A stretch of 64,000 bases of DNA from Schistocephalus solidus (taxonomy: Eukaryota; Platyhelminthes; Cestoda; Diphyllobothriidea; Diphyllobothriidae). Position 1 is the stretch's first letter. Every line of letters begins with the position of its first letter. A model generated the notes under the pieces. The model searched no databases. It had not been told where the DNA came from and saw only the letters and a list, made by a program, of their open reading frames with translations. The stretch covers positions 1-64,000 of the forward strand of contig WEDG01003391.1 in NCBI GenBank assembly GCA_017591395.1, in the 5' to 3' direction. This document shows positions 46,445 through 52,740 of the stretch, piece after piece. The position numbers were made by a program, and so were the translations under genes.

Positions 46445-46895
46445 CATTCCATCATATGCTACACGTCGATATGCGACCGCCTGCGAGGGCTCTAGTCTGA
46501 GCTCCAGGGCACAACGGAACATGCATGTTCCTTAAGCAGATCGGTGAGCCCCACACTATCATCATATTCCCGATCACAACCGACAAAAACAACGAGCCCG
46601 TGGCTCAATGGTAGAGCGTTCGACTCAAATACCAAAGGTCGCGGGTTCGAATCCCAGGTGTGCCACACTTGGGATTGGGTATGACTGGCTGATGACGGCT
46701 AATAAGCCAGAAATGGCCATTCCGGTCTCCCTTGTATTTGTCGGTTCCATTCAATCATATATATATATATATATATATATTCCATTCCATCATATGCTAC
46801 ACGTCGCTATGCGACCGCCTGCGAGGGCTCTAGTCTGAGCTCCAGGGCACAACGGAACATGCATGTTCCTTAAGCAGATCGGTGAGCCCCATACT

Positions 46896-46964
<69 letters not shown>

Positions 46965-47968
46965 CAATCGTAATGGGGCGCTCACCGATCGCTTACAGGA
47001 CTCACTCGTCCCGTTGTGCTTTGGGGCTAATTCTCAAGCCCCGCCAGCAGCCGTAAGGCAGCTAAGTATATAGGCAGAATAACATGACCGACAAAGACAA
47101 GGGAGACTGGAATGGCCATTTCTGGCTTATTAGCCGTCATCAGCCAGCCATACCCAAACCCAGGCGCTGCGGCGCCCGAGCCTCGAACTCGCGACCTTAT
47201 TGGGCAGAAGTCCAACGCTCTAGCCACTGCGCCACGAGCTCGTTGTCTTGCCGGTTTCGATTGGGAATATTGACAATGGTAATTGGGCGCTCACCGATCG
47301 CTTACAGGACTCATTCGTCCCGTTGTGCCTTGGGGCTAACTCTCAAGCTGATGATGGCTAATAAGCCAGAAATGGCCATTCCAGTCTCCCTTGTCTTTGT
47401 CGGTCATGTTATTCTGCCTATATACTTAGCTGCCTTACGGCTGCTGGCGGGGCTTGAGAGTTAGCCCCAAGGCACAACGGGACGAGTGCCCCACGTGCTA
47501 AGGGGCAAGTGGGTAATATAAGCACTTCGGACCCTAATTTATGTCCAAGGACTTCGATCGCCTTATTCGTTCCCATTTTCAACTATGCCTTCTACACCCC
47601 ACGTCATCCGCAGTCTTGCTTCTAAGAAGCGCTGATGAAGACAGCTACAGAAGAGCGTTTGGGCACATATATATTTTATCCGCTGAATTTAAATGCACAG
47701 GATGGATGGTGCGACCTTATCAGACGCCTACACCGTGTTCATTCCTCCCTCCCCCGCTCTTCACACAGTGAACCCGGCGGGCAAAATCGACGTGGTCGCG
47801 GAAATGGAGTGGCAAATCAAGGCGAACGAGACCCGAATCGCGGTGCTGCAGCAACAGACCCAGCGACTTAGCACCGCCGTCAACAGACTACGAGTTGGTG
47901 GCGGCAGCGGCGCGGCTTGCGAGGAGATGTCGGCACGCGACCAGGGCGCACCTGCCGCTGGACGTTGA
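32822..47968 (+). CDS. CCDC157: Coiled-coil protein, CCDC157 orthologue (whole gene span)
   Basis: Exons spread over 15 kb together follow the layout I recall for vertebrate CCDC157. The parts are an N-terminal SWKFP segment ending LLLELLVDR, a short central ETQTAPE region, a CTLFESRNLPSEMG block, a long coiled coil, the RKLQLLVEYPDLN motif, and a C-terminal coiled coil MEWQIKANETRIAVLQQQ. Vertebrate CCDC157 is a coiled-coil protein linked to sperm development; the role in a worm is inferred. No catalytic domain is seen. At least seven introns are present, five of them 40-60 bp. Two junctions do not stay in phase as I read them: exon 1 to 2, and the 41988 donor onwards. Confidence 0.8.
33142..33296 (+). 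CDS. CCDC157: CCDC157 candidate exon 2
   Basis: After acceptor CTTCTAG, a frame reads IIIYLESKTAARDEIPFQ and SCLVKVLRSFSSANQQSDED, plausible for the CCDC157 segment after the N-terminal domain. It ends in phase 0 at a weak donor (GTCCGG). Joined to exon 1 it is off by one base, so there is an unrecognised splice site, a one-base assembly error, or the exon is wrong. Confidence 0.45.
33337..33504 (+). CDS. CCDC157: CCDC157 exon 3
   Basis: Acceptor TTCCAG, donor GTATTG, 168 bp, phase 0 at both ends. It encodes a hydrophilic acidic segment with DKETQTAPETMERI and EVRDFIEFFP. The ETQTAPE part corresponds to the TQTVETALV-like segment of vertebrate CCDC157. The following intron is only 44 bp. Confidence 0.7.
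33549..33812 (+). CDS. CCDC157: CCDC157 exon 4 (conserved block and coiled-coil start)
   Basis: 264 bp, phase 0 at both ends, donor GTTTGT. It begins TFLKKWCTLFESRNLPSEMG, equivalent to the VISLCQSQNLPSSLG block of vertebrate CCDC157. It then runs into a heptad-rich segment (RALDCDIKRLQQSLAHF and ENARTESRFQATLQELEKTQ) that starts the coiled coil. Confidence 0.85.
34850..34863. repeat. Poly-C tract
   Basis: Fourteen consecutive C in the large CCDC157 intron. Length is likely to be variable or miscalled. Confidence 0.9.
35128..35290 (-). repeat. tRNA-headed hammerhead SINE, degenerate copy
   Basis: Minus strand. A tRNA-like head lies at about 35265-35195, with TGGCTCATTGGTAGATC and a B-box-like GAGTTCGAATCCC. 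Then comes CTGACGA (35167-35161), the GGCTAATAAGCC hairpin, GAAA and TGGCCAT, as in the 46-47 kb copies. Position 7 of the ribozyme core is C, which hammerheads tolerate, but stem I no longer pairs. Probably inactive. Confidence 0.75.
37759..37948 (+). CDS. CCDC157: CCDC157 exon 5 (coiled coil)
   Basis: Acceptor TTTCAG, donor GTAGGT, 190 bp ending in phase 1. It encodes a continuous coiled coil (KRSISDLKRQMEEMAKRVSA and LSQKLRNSEDLCKVAEAEL). A 47-bp intron follows. Confidence 0.8.
37996..38159 (+). CDS. CCDC157: CCDC157 exon 6
   Basis: Acceptor TTGCAG, donor GTAAGA, 164 bp, joining exon 5 in phase and ending in phase 0. It encodes DRVVAFVFNPSKEPPTNEIE and then a charged helical segment (REVEALQKEKLDTERQSA). 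The followed intron is 44 bp. Confidence 0.8.
38204..38359 (+). CDS. CCDC157: CCDC157 exon 7 (coiled coil)
   Basis: Acceptor CACCTAG, donor GTGAGG, 156 bp, phase 0 at both ends. It encodes FLEKQNKLATRVCELQAKKE and EYEQLEKSVHLLEDRVASLL, a strong coiled coil. It can join 41817 directly in phase 0. Confidence 0.8.
38360..41816 (+). other. CCDC157 large intron (3.5 kb)
   Basis: Bounded by GTGAGG and TTTTAG. Open frames inside (38412-38840, 40574-40864, 40882-41232) do not look like coiled coil and have no recognised motif. An undetected exon cannot be excluded, but none is needed to keep phase. Confidence 0.6.
41817..41988 (+). CDS. CCDC157: CCDC157 exon 8 (LLVEYPDLN motif)
   Basis: Acceptor TTTTAG, 172 bp ending in phase 1 at donor GTTAGT. 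If the donor is unused the frame stops two codons later. It encodes LENKTLLTENDELRAAV and KEKLADLQRKLQLLVEYPDL, which matches the LERELEELxxRERLLVAFPDL signature of vertebrate CCDC157. A terminal exon of a short isoform ending EKPEKLR is an alternative. Confidence 0.8.
42400..42835 (-). mobile_element. Penelope-like element fragment (PLE b)
   Basis: Minus strand, inside a CCDC157 intron. LPNINNVSEMVE (about 42770-42735), then RSKVIKIK and, nearer 42500-42400, AAHAFEVGHEFNFAAIKI and RLKSWLW are landmarks of the PLE region between RT and GIY-YIG and of the nuclease itself. Several frameshifts. It lies directly downstream of the PLE a terminal repeat, so it may be a separate tandem copy. Confidence 0.65.
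42883..42930 (-). ncRNA. Hammerhead-like motif in PLE terminal repeat, degenerate
   Basis: Minus strand. Stem I strand GTCT (42927-42924), core CTGATTA (42923-42917), stem II GGGTT against AATCC, GAAA (42897-42894), then CGTC with the predicted cleavage site after 42890 and AGGC pairing back to GTCT. The GAAACGTC block with its tiny stem III is typical of hammerheads in Penelope-like elements. The core should be CTGANGA; here G8 is T, so activity is unlikely. Confidence 0.55.
43248..43745 (-). pseudogene. PLE a GIY-YIG endonuclease region
   Basis: A 165-codon minus-strand frame. RANGYPRNFVEG and RVLPYVKNVSEAVSHLR are the linker. VVYRIWCRCGKSNYVGETGR is the nuclease motif with the YVG half of GIY-YIG and a CRC-type metal-binding pair. 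AHATGPDHTFKFDEAEIL and RLESWFSGPQSIN end the domain. The C-terminal asparagine of SIN is the usual last landmark. The frame is intact in itself but separate from the RT frame. Confidence 0.85.
43791..44530 (-). pseudogene. PLE a reverse transcriptase
   Basis: Minus strand. KWLFQHLNFLTVNSET and the VSSDVTSL motif A region (44495-44360) precede a frameshift. Then ECTPMGSPISGLIAEAVL (motif B), WARYVDDTFIII (motif C, intact YVDD) and LAFLDVLVCHNYFGGLKT follow in 44213-43791. The ending FNSNHPISHNRSCVRALY is the usual PLE post-RT segment. The RT is related to telomerase reverse transcriptase by family knowledge. Confidence 0.85.
44470..44990 (-). mobile_element. Penelope-like element fragment (PLE c)
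   Basis: Minus strand. The frame 44774-44469 reads KDKHLTSLGVLVRQRPN, TNTTQLLYSKCDHPVAHIRG and ITLFKRARPDYSH, matching the part just after RT in PLE a (FLDVLVCHN, TNTTQVLSFNSNHP). It therefore represents a different PLE copy joined upstream of PLE a. The part at 44980-44775 is unassigned. Confidence 0.65.
44991..45477. other. Intronic sequence, nothing recognised
   Basis: Part of the CCDC157 region downstream of the PLE cluster. I see no protein motif, RNA gene or repeat in it. Confidence 0.45.
45478..45511 (+). CDS. CCDC157: CCDC157 candidate micro-exon
   Basis: 34 bp between TATGCAG and a strong donor GTGAGT. One frame reads TERMETQTSS, similar to the TETQIQSS segment that follows the PDLH motif in vertebrate CCDC157. 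Neither that frame nor the others joins both neighbours without a stop, so it is only a candidate. Confidence 0.35.
45659..45758 (+). CDS. CCDC157: CCDC157 candidate penultimate exon
   Basis: 100 bp, acceptor CACTGTAG, donor GTAAGG. Reads IYEDSLKDALDGELRKWKGF and ADLNSLAVVVKNV and ends in phase 1, which joins the last exon in frame. The upstream junction is unresolved, since it needs a phase-0 donor. Confidence 0.5.
46386..46442. repeat. TA microsatellite
   Basis: Near-perfect run of TA dinucleotides, placed as the 5' boundary of a SINE tail segment. Confidence 0.95.
46443..46562 (+). repeat. SINE 3' body, copy 1
   Basis: The segment CCATTCCATCATATGCTAC...GATCGGTGAGCCCC is repeated almost exactly at 46781-46893, after the TA run of the plus-strand SINE. 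It is therefore the 3' body of another SINE whose head is missing. Confidence 0.75.
46683..46727 (+). ncRNA. Hammerhead ribozyme candidate (type I), plus copy
   Basis: Stem I GACTGG (46683-46688) pairs with CCGGTC (46722-46727) over six pairs including one G-U. The core CTGATGA (46689-46695) and GAAA (46710-46713) are intact. Stem II is GGC/GCC closing TAATAA. A two-pair stem III (AT/AT) closes GGCC, and T at 46721 is the residue before the predicted cleavage. Weak points: the first stem II pair is C-A instead of G-C, and stem III is very short. Confidence 0.7.
46757..46780. repeat. TA microsatellite inside the SINE
   Basis: Short TA run between the ribozyme part and the 3' body of the plus-strand SINE. 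Confidence 0.9.
46899..46962. repeat. TA microsatellite shared by two SINE tails
   Basis: 64 bp of TA repeats. The plus-strand SINE ends here from the left and the minus-strand SINE ends here from the right, so it is a tail-to-tail junction. Confidence 0.95.
46963..47262 (-). repeat. tRNA-headed hammerhead SINE, minus-strand copy
   Basis: Minus strand. The tRNA-like head (about 47243-47172) contains GTTGGACTTCTG and GAGTTCGAGGC, recalling tRNA-Arg(TCT). Next come the hammerhead fold (47149-47105), the 3' body (47104-46963) and a TA tail. It differs from the plus copy in head and body, so it belongs to another subfamily, yet the ribozyme segment is nearly identical. It lies antisense to CCDC157. 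Confidence 0.8.
47105..47149 (-). ncRNA. Hammerhead ribozyme candidate (type I), minus copy
   Basis: Stem I GGCTGG (47149-47144) pairs with CCAGTC (47110-47105) over six pairs. Compared with the plus copy, two stem I pairs differ in sequence but still pair (A-U to G-U, and U-G to U-A). Core CTGATGA (47143-47137), GAAA and the GGC/GCC stem II are intact. It shares the C-A mismatch at the base of stem II. Confidence 0.7.
47265..47490. repeat. Broken SINE pair with 32-bp inverted repeat
   Basis: 47265-47347 is SINE 3' body in minus orientation. From 47348 the plus-orientation ribozyme core CTGATGA starts abruptly, followed by body to about 47490. The arms 47316-47347 and 47453-47484 are perfect 32-bp reverse complements. 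The tRNA head and the 5' strand of stem I are missing, so the ribozyme cannot close as in the other copies. Confidence 0.8.
47769..47968 (+). CDS. CCDC157: CCDC157 last exon
   Basis: After acceptor TCACACAG the frame reads VAEMEWQIKANETRIAVLQQ and TQRLSTAVNRLRVGGG and stops at TGA 47966-47968. It matches the C-terminal MERQVQANDIRIRVLQEEN segment of vertebrate CCDC157. It is GC-rich compared with the flanking sequence. It lacks the long proline-rich tail of the vertebrate protein. Confidence 0.8.
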
Positions 47969-48046
47969 CTCACGCCTGGCGTGCGCGCCCCGGCACTGGC
48001 GAGGCAACGTGCGCACGCAGCGACTGGACGGGCAGCAGATCGAAGG

Positions 48047-48060
48047 AGAGAGAGAGAGAG
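48047..48060. repeat. GA microsatellite
   Basis: Short run of GA repeats in the presumed 3' untranslated region of CCDC157. Confidence 0.85.
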
Positions 48061-48235
48061 TAATTGTTGCAGTTGACATTAATTTTTCATCTGCTGCGTC
48101 TGCATTCCAGCGCAACGGTGTGAATTTTACCTGCTGAATAATTCACGTGCTTTGTCCGAGACAGAGTGTATTTGCACAACTGCTTCCTTTAAAAAACTAC
48201 TAATAATGTCCTTTTTGCTGCTTCTCTCACTTTAA

Positions 48236-48261
48236 ATATATATATATATATATATATATAT
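48236..48261. repeat. TA microsatellite
   Basis: Run of TA repeats, possibly the tail of an eroded SINE. Confidence 0.9.
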
Positions 48262-48959
48262 CTTGGCAAATACACACACCTTTCTGTCAGGGTCAAAAGC
48301 CGTTAAAAAATATTTGGCACGTTGTGCCCCTTACAGTTTAAGCACTACTTTACTGGATCTGGTTGACTGCAGACTATCTCTGCTGCCCCATATTCGAATA
48401 TATAGAAGGCGGGAGATTGGAGAGAATGAAGTTAACTTTTAACCAAGGAGCTTTAAACTTTGAATTCCCTACAGTGTCCTGCGTTTACTATAACTCCTTA
48501 AAGTGCCCAATTAGCAGCGATGTTGGTAAGGACGAAGACCCTGTGGTGTCAGTTGCCGCTGTGAGAGCCCGGTTGGGTGTCTACGCGAAAATGCAAAGCT
48601 GCAGGAGACATTATCTCCCCGAGCGACTGTCTAAATCCATTGAAGTCCCCAGAAAACATTCTTATAACTTTAGAACTTTGTAGAGAAAACAGTTCAACGG
48701 TCATCTGTGCATTGTTTAGGGACAAGGAAAAAATTTAAACGAACTACCACACGAAACTGTGAATGGAAAACCCGCACATCGTTCGTTTGAAAGTATCTTC
48801 TTCATATGATGGTGTAACACCTGGAGACATATACTCTACCTTCTATGCTGGGAGGGTGTTCATTGACCAGGGTGTAAGACATGCCCGTCGTAATGTGTAT
48901 CAGGCCTTAATCAAGAACACTCACAGCCAGTCTTATAGATGCCAGTAGTATGTGCGGAC
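48262..48959. other. No recognised gene
   Basis: Two plus-strand open frames (48363-48683, 106 codons; 48763-48948, 61 codons) have no motif I recognise and no visible splice partners. They may be chance frames or exons of an unknown gene. Confidence 0.4.
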
Positions 48960-49170
48960 ACGGTGTTACTGACAAAGAGAACCGAAACTGGGACAGCCAT
49001 TTCTACCTAATTAGCCCTCTTCTTTTAGCCACACTCAAATTCTAGGTCTGGTTACCTGGAATTTCGAATCTGAGTTCTTGGGTCACTGAGCGCTAAGAAG
49101 TCGAAAACCCCACCAGTGATCCATGAGTTCGTTATTCTGTTGGATGCTTTTGGAAATATATATATATATA
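48960..49170 (-). repeat. Eroded tRNA-SINE with TA tract
   Basis: Minus strand. The GAAATGGCTG element, GGGCTAATTAGG (from the stem II hairpin), a B-box-like AGATTCGAAATTCC and the AACGAACTCATGGATCA head start are recognisable. The ribozyme core is destroyed. A short TA run sits at 49156-49170. Confidence 0.6.
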
Positions 49171-51039
49171 GTATCGCACCAGTCGTATCCGTTTATGTTT
49201 ATGTTAACCGTGTGATCGAGAAACATTCTGGTGCTCAGCAGTAGATTAAAAAAGTATTAGAGGTGTACAAGCGTTGTGGGATTATTTGCAGATGATATTT
49301 TAGGCGCTTGTATATGTGTCTAATTCAAAATAATTATTTTGCCTGACCGTCAATATTCCACCACGTAGACTTAATTCCATACATTATTTATTTGCATATT
49401 TTATTGCAATTATTATTTTAGTTTTGGGTCTGATTTTCATAGTTCTACAAACCGTTTTAAAATAGTATGGAATTGGCCGCTAATTGGCGAGTTTCATTTA
49501 TTTTGGTTTGCTGCCAGTTTTGCCAGACGTTGCTTGTCTTTCTGATATTGGCGAACTTCCTTATCTTACGGTCCTTTGCTTTATTCGAAAAATAATTTTA
49601 TGATTTCGAATAGTTATTTTTCATTCAAAGTACGATGTATGGGGATTTTTGATCCGGCCACCTGAAAGACTGTGCTCTCTAAAAACGGACACTTTAAGTA
49701 GTGCGAGTTGTTAACGTTGATTTTCGAGGCCCTTATAAATTATGGCACAGGAAATATTACCAAAGATTCTTTCTTGGAATAATTTGGTGGAAAATTATGT
49801 CTTCTTCAATTTTTATTTTTGAAAAAAGTGTATCTTTCGGTTTTGAAGAACATTTTCAAGCTCCGAACAATTTTAAACCTCATCTGCTCTTAAGCCTGTA
49901 TTCATCATTTCAGCAAACTATATATTTTTTTAAGAAATGTCATACAGTGCTGTACTTCATATCGAAAACTTTGTACACTTTACAAGCAGCATTTATAAAT
50001 GGGCAGATGTGATGCCTAATGAATAGAAACTTAATGGTCTTTAAATTTTGCATAATTGGAATCGTTTTCAGAACAAAAGATTTTCTTTTCCTCGTGACGT
50101 ACTTTTATAAAATAAGTACGAGAAAGTATATTTCCGTGCATTTGTTCCGTAATATGTATTTAAATTTATAAGTTTATCGGAAATCTATGAACATTGCAAG
50201 CTACTTAAGTAGTGATTTTTATAGAGCATAGTTTTGCCGGCGGTCGAAAGAAAGTTCACTTAAAAGTTGGAATCCAGGCGTAAATTATATATCTTCAGGT
50301 TTGTAATTATCTTAGGATAGTAAATGTTACAACCGTACTTATTTAATCTTTTCTAATTCAAAACAAATTTTATAATTTCGGTGAATAATTCATTAGATAG
50401 CAATTCTGCTGTAGAATCTTTCTTGAGTAAATTTGCGCTTGTGTCCCTGCGTATTTTGCCATCGATTTATATACTTTGAAGAACATAGAATCCACTCAAG
50501 GGAAACTAACTCCATCTATCGAAACATAAACCCTCTTTAATTCGGTGAAACAGAACGCACGGAATGAAATGCAAACGCGCAGCTCTAAAGCAGACCCTTG
50601 GTCGTTGCAAAACAAACACTTTTAACACAGTCGCCATTCTGAAAACGATTCTGTTGGGAAAAAAAATTTCCCTGCGTCAAAAGCACCAGATAATAAATCA
50701 GATGGCGCGTTCGGACAGATAACCTCTGAAATTTTGAATGTTCTTAAATGTTTCCTGTTTCAGGCTGCATAGTTTGCAAGTGCCTTTCCAGTAGCAAGCA
50801 TGGCTAAGCTGTCCTTCGAAGATCACGCATTCACTGAATAATTTCAGCCAAACCTGCATTATGCAGACTTTATAAAATATTAAAGACGGTTGGGATTAAG
50901 TGGCTGCTGGGTGTTAATAAATAATGTGATGTTATGTGCACGACAACTCCTGAATGGTTAAGTAGCCAGCAAGGAAGACTAAAGCTTACATTATTTATAG
51001 TGAGGAAGCCGTACGCCAATTTTGGTATTCTTCGGTGTG
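49171..51039. other. AT-rich stretch, nothing recognised
   Basis: Unique-looking AT-rich DNA. The open frame at 49701-50012 has no known motif. Confidence 0.45.
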
Positions 51040-51560
51040 CGAAATGTGGTAAATTTTATGGCATTCATTCTTTGCCTTGGAGTAGATATGGAAAACCCTG
51101 CTAAAATACTACCGAGGAATCACATGTGGTTGGGGTCTTGTAAACAGGCCATCTGCCCGGAAACGGACAATTCGTGTCAACTTTTTGCGCAAGCTAGAGA
51201 GAAGATTCGCAAATTTTCGATATACGCAATTCTGCAGTATGCTTTACTGGTTATGAACCTGTATATTTCTATTAAGAACATACAACGTTTTGTGAAAAAT
51301 TCAGCCTGATTGGATGATTGCTTAAGAGTCGCAGTGAGAAACGCGTGGTCTATCGAGTAGAGTCGTGTGTATTTCCACTGCAAGCAAGCACGAGAAGGAA
51401 ATATATCTCAGCATTTTTCGACCAAGTTTGCAAATACACAGTCTGTCCACCACCCTCCCACTCCACACTTGTTCACTGTCGGTTTTTTCCCTTTCCGCTG
51501 CCCACGATGCTGTCCCGTGCTGTGCGGTGCTGCATCTTATTCTACGGCTACACCACATTA
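51040..51560 (+). repeat. Direct repeat unit, copy 1
   Basis: Matches 52255-52740 with an offset of about 1.2 kb. Shared strings include ATGGAAAACCCTGCTA (here) against GTAGAAAATCCTGCTA, CTGGTTATGA with CCTGTATATTT, and TTGGATGATTGCTTAAG. By eye about 70-75% identical with indels. Confidence 0.65.
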
Positions 51561-51719
51561 CCACATCTGCCCTCCCCAACATATTCATCCCACATGGTCG
51601 TGACTAACACCCACGAAACGCGGTTGCAAGCCACACCTCTCCCGTGTGAGCCTCGGCTCCTTCACCATGTTAATAATCTGCTGCGTGTGATATCTCAATT
51701 TGATATTACCACGGTGAAC

Positions 51720-52254
51720 TAAGTGTCATGGCTCTGAGGGCGGTCAACTGACAATTACACTCAAACCTCGCAGTCAGTCGAGTGTTTGTGTGGGCTGGCC
51801 GACTGGTGGTCTGAAATTCGGGCTGCAGTGGCTCCTACCTACCGTGACCTCTGACACTTTCACACGTGTGAGACGTGAGCCACTGAACTCCCCTTTGTGT
51901 GAAATTCCGGAACATGTTTGGGGGAGGGCTAGGTCATACACGGAGTACGCGCAGACGGGTCATCGACAGCTGCGCCCTCCCAGTCCACTGACTGGCTTTG
52001 ACGGTGGTTAGAGTCTGGTAATCAGGATAGAGAGTTTGGTCGATGGCTCAGCGCATTATCCCTCAATATAAACAATCTGACGTGCTTGAAGCTATCACGG
52101 TGCACTAAAAGCCGTGGCTTGGAAGGTTGCCAACTGACGCGATATCACGGACCGCGTGGTCAGCCCAGTGTGTGATCTTGTGTGAAGTGGTTGACTGGCA
52201 GACTGAGAGTCATGCTGCATTGGCTCCTTCTTACTGTGGCTTTAGCATCAGAAA
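51720..52254 (-). repeat. Modular dispersed repeat R1, minus-strand copy
   Basis: Reverse complement of R1 modules. GCACTAAAAGCCGTGGCTTGG (first 20 bases considered) near 52103 and GACCGCGTGGTCAGCCCA near 52151 are the inverse of strings at 28015-28080. Lies between the two direct repeat copies. Confidence 0.65.
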
Positions 52255-52740
52255 AGTGGTACATTTCATGACAGTCATTCCGCGCCGCGGAGCAGGTGTA
52301 GAAAATCCTGCTACCGAGGAAGCACGTGTGTCTGGATGATTAGAAAATTAATATGCACATGATAAGGGAAAAATAATGTTTGTTTTGTGCGCAAATTGAA
52401 GGGAAGTGTCTGAAAATTTTCGGAGTATCAAAGTCTGTACTATCTATTACTGGTTATGACCCTGTATATTTTTATTTAGAAAATATATCATTTTGGCAAT
52501 GTTATTGGATGATTGCTTAAGCATCGCTCAAAGTAACGCTTGTTCTATCCAGTAGAGTTTTGAATATGAGCATTACAAGATAACATCAACTGAGCGATGT
52601 ATGGGTAAGATGGAAAATAATGCAGTGGTTTTAGACCTGAGACTACGTACCCTCAAACCGACTCTTCTGCCATCATCCTTGTCCAATGTCGATGTGTTGC
52701 CTTTCACTGCCCCATGGTGCTGTGTATTAATCTACGTGAT
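52255..52740 (+). repeat. Direct repeat unit, copy 2
   Basis: Second copy of the unit at 51040-51560; see that entry for the matching strings. No coding capacity is evident. Confidence 0.65.

Larger units (their letters stand above)
46563..46962 (+). repeat. tRNA-headed hammerhead SINE, plus-strand copy
   Basis: In order: leader (46563-46596), a tRNA-like head with A box TGGCTCAATGG (46603-46613) and B box GGTTCGAATCC (46643-46653), a hammerhead fold (46683-46727), a short TA run (46757-46780), the 3' body (46781-46893) and a long TA tail (46899-46962). The head could serve as an internal RNA polymerase III promoter. The architecture matches that known for schistosome Sm-alpha SINE-like repeats. 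It sits in a CCDC157 intron, in the same sense as the gene. Confidence 0.8.
45759..47768 (+). other. CCDC157 last intron, SINE cluster
   Basis: Between donor GTAAGG and acceptor TCACACAG. It contains the hammerhead-bearing SINE cluster and TA microsatellites listed separately. The first 300 bp hold nothing recognised. Confidence 0.6.

Noticed and set aside
46597..46668. Possible functional tRNA gene
   Set aside because: The acceptor ends do not pair and the anticodon stem is poor, while a SINE body and ribozyme follow. It is a SINE head with polymerase III boxes, not a tRNA gene. The same applies to 47172-47243 and 6222-6295.
46287..47073. Open frames rich in alternating Tyr-Ile
   Set aside because: They are translations of TA microsatellites in a SINE cluster.
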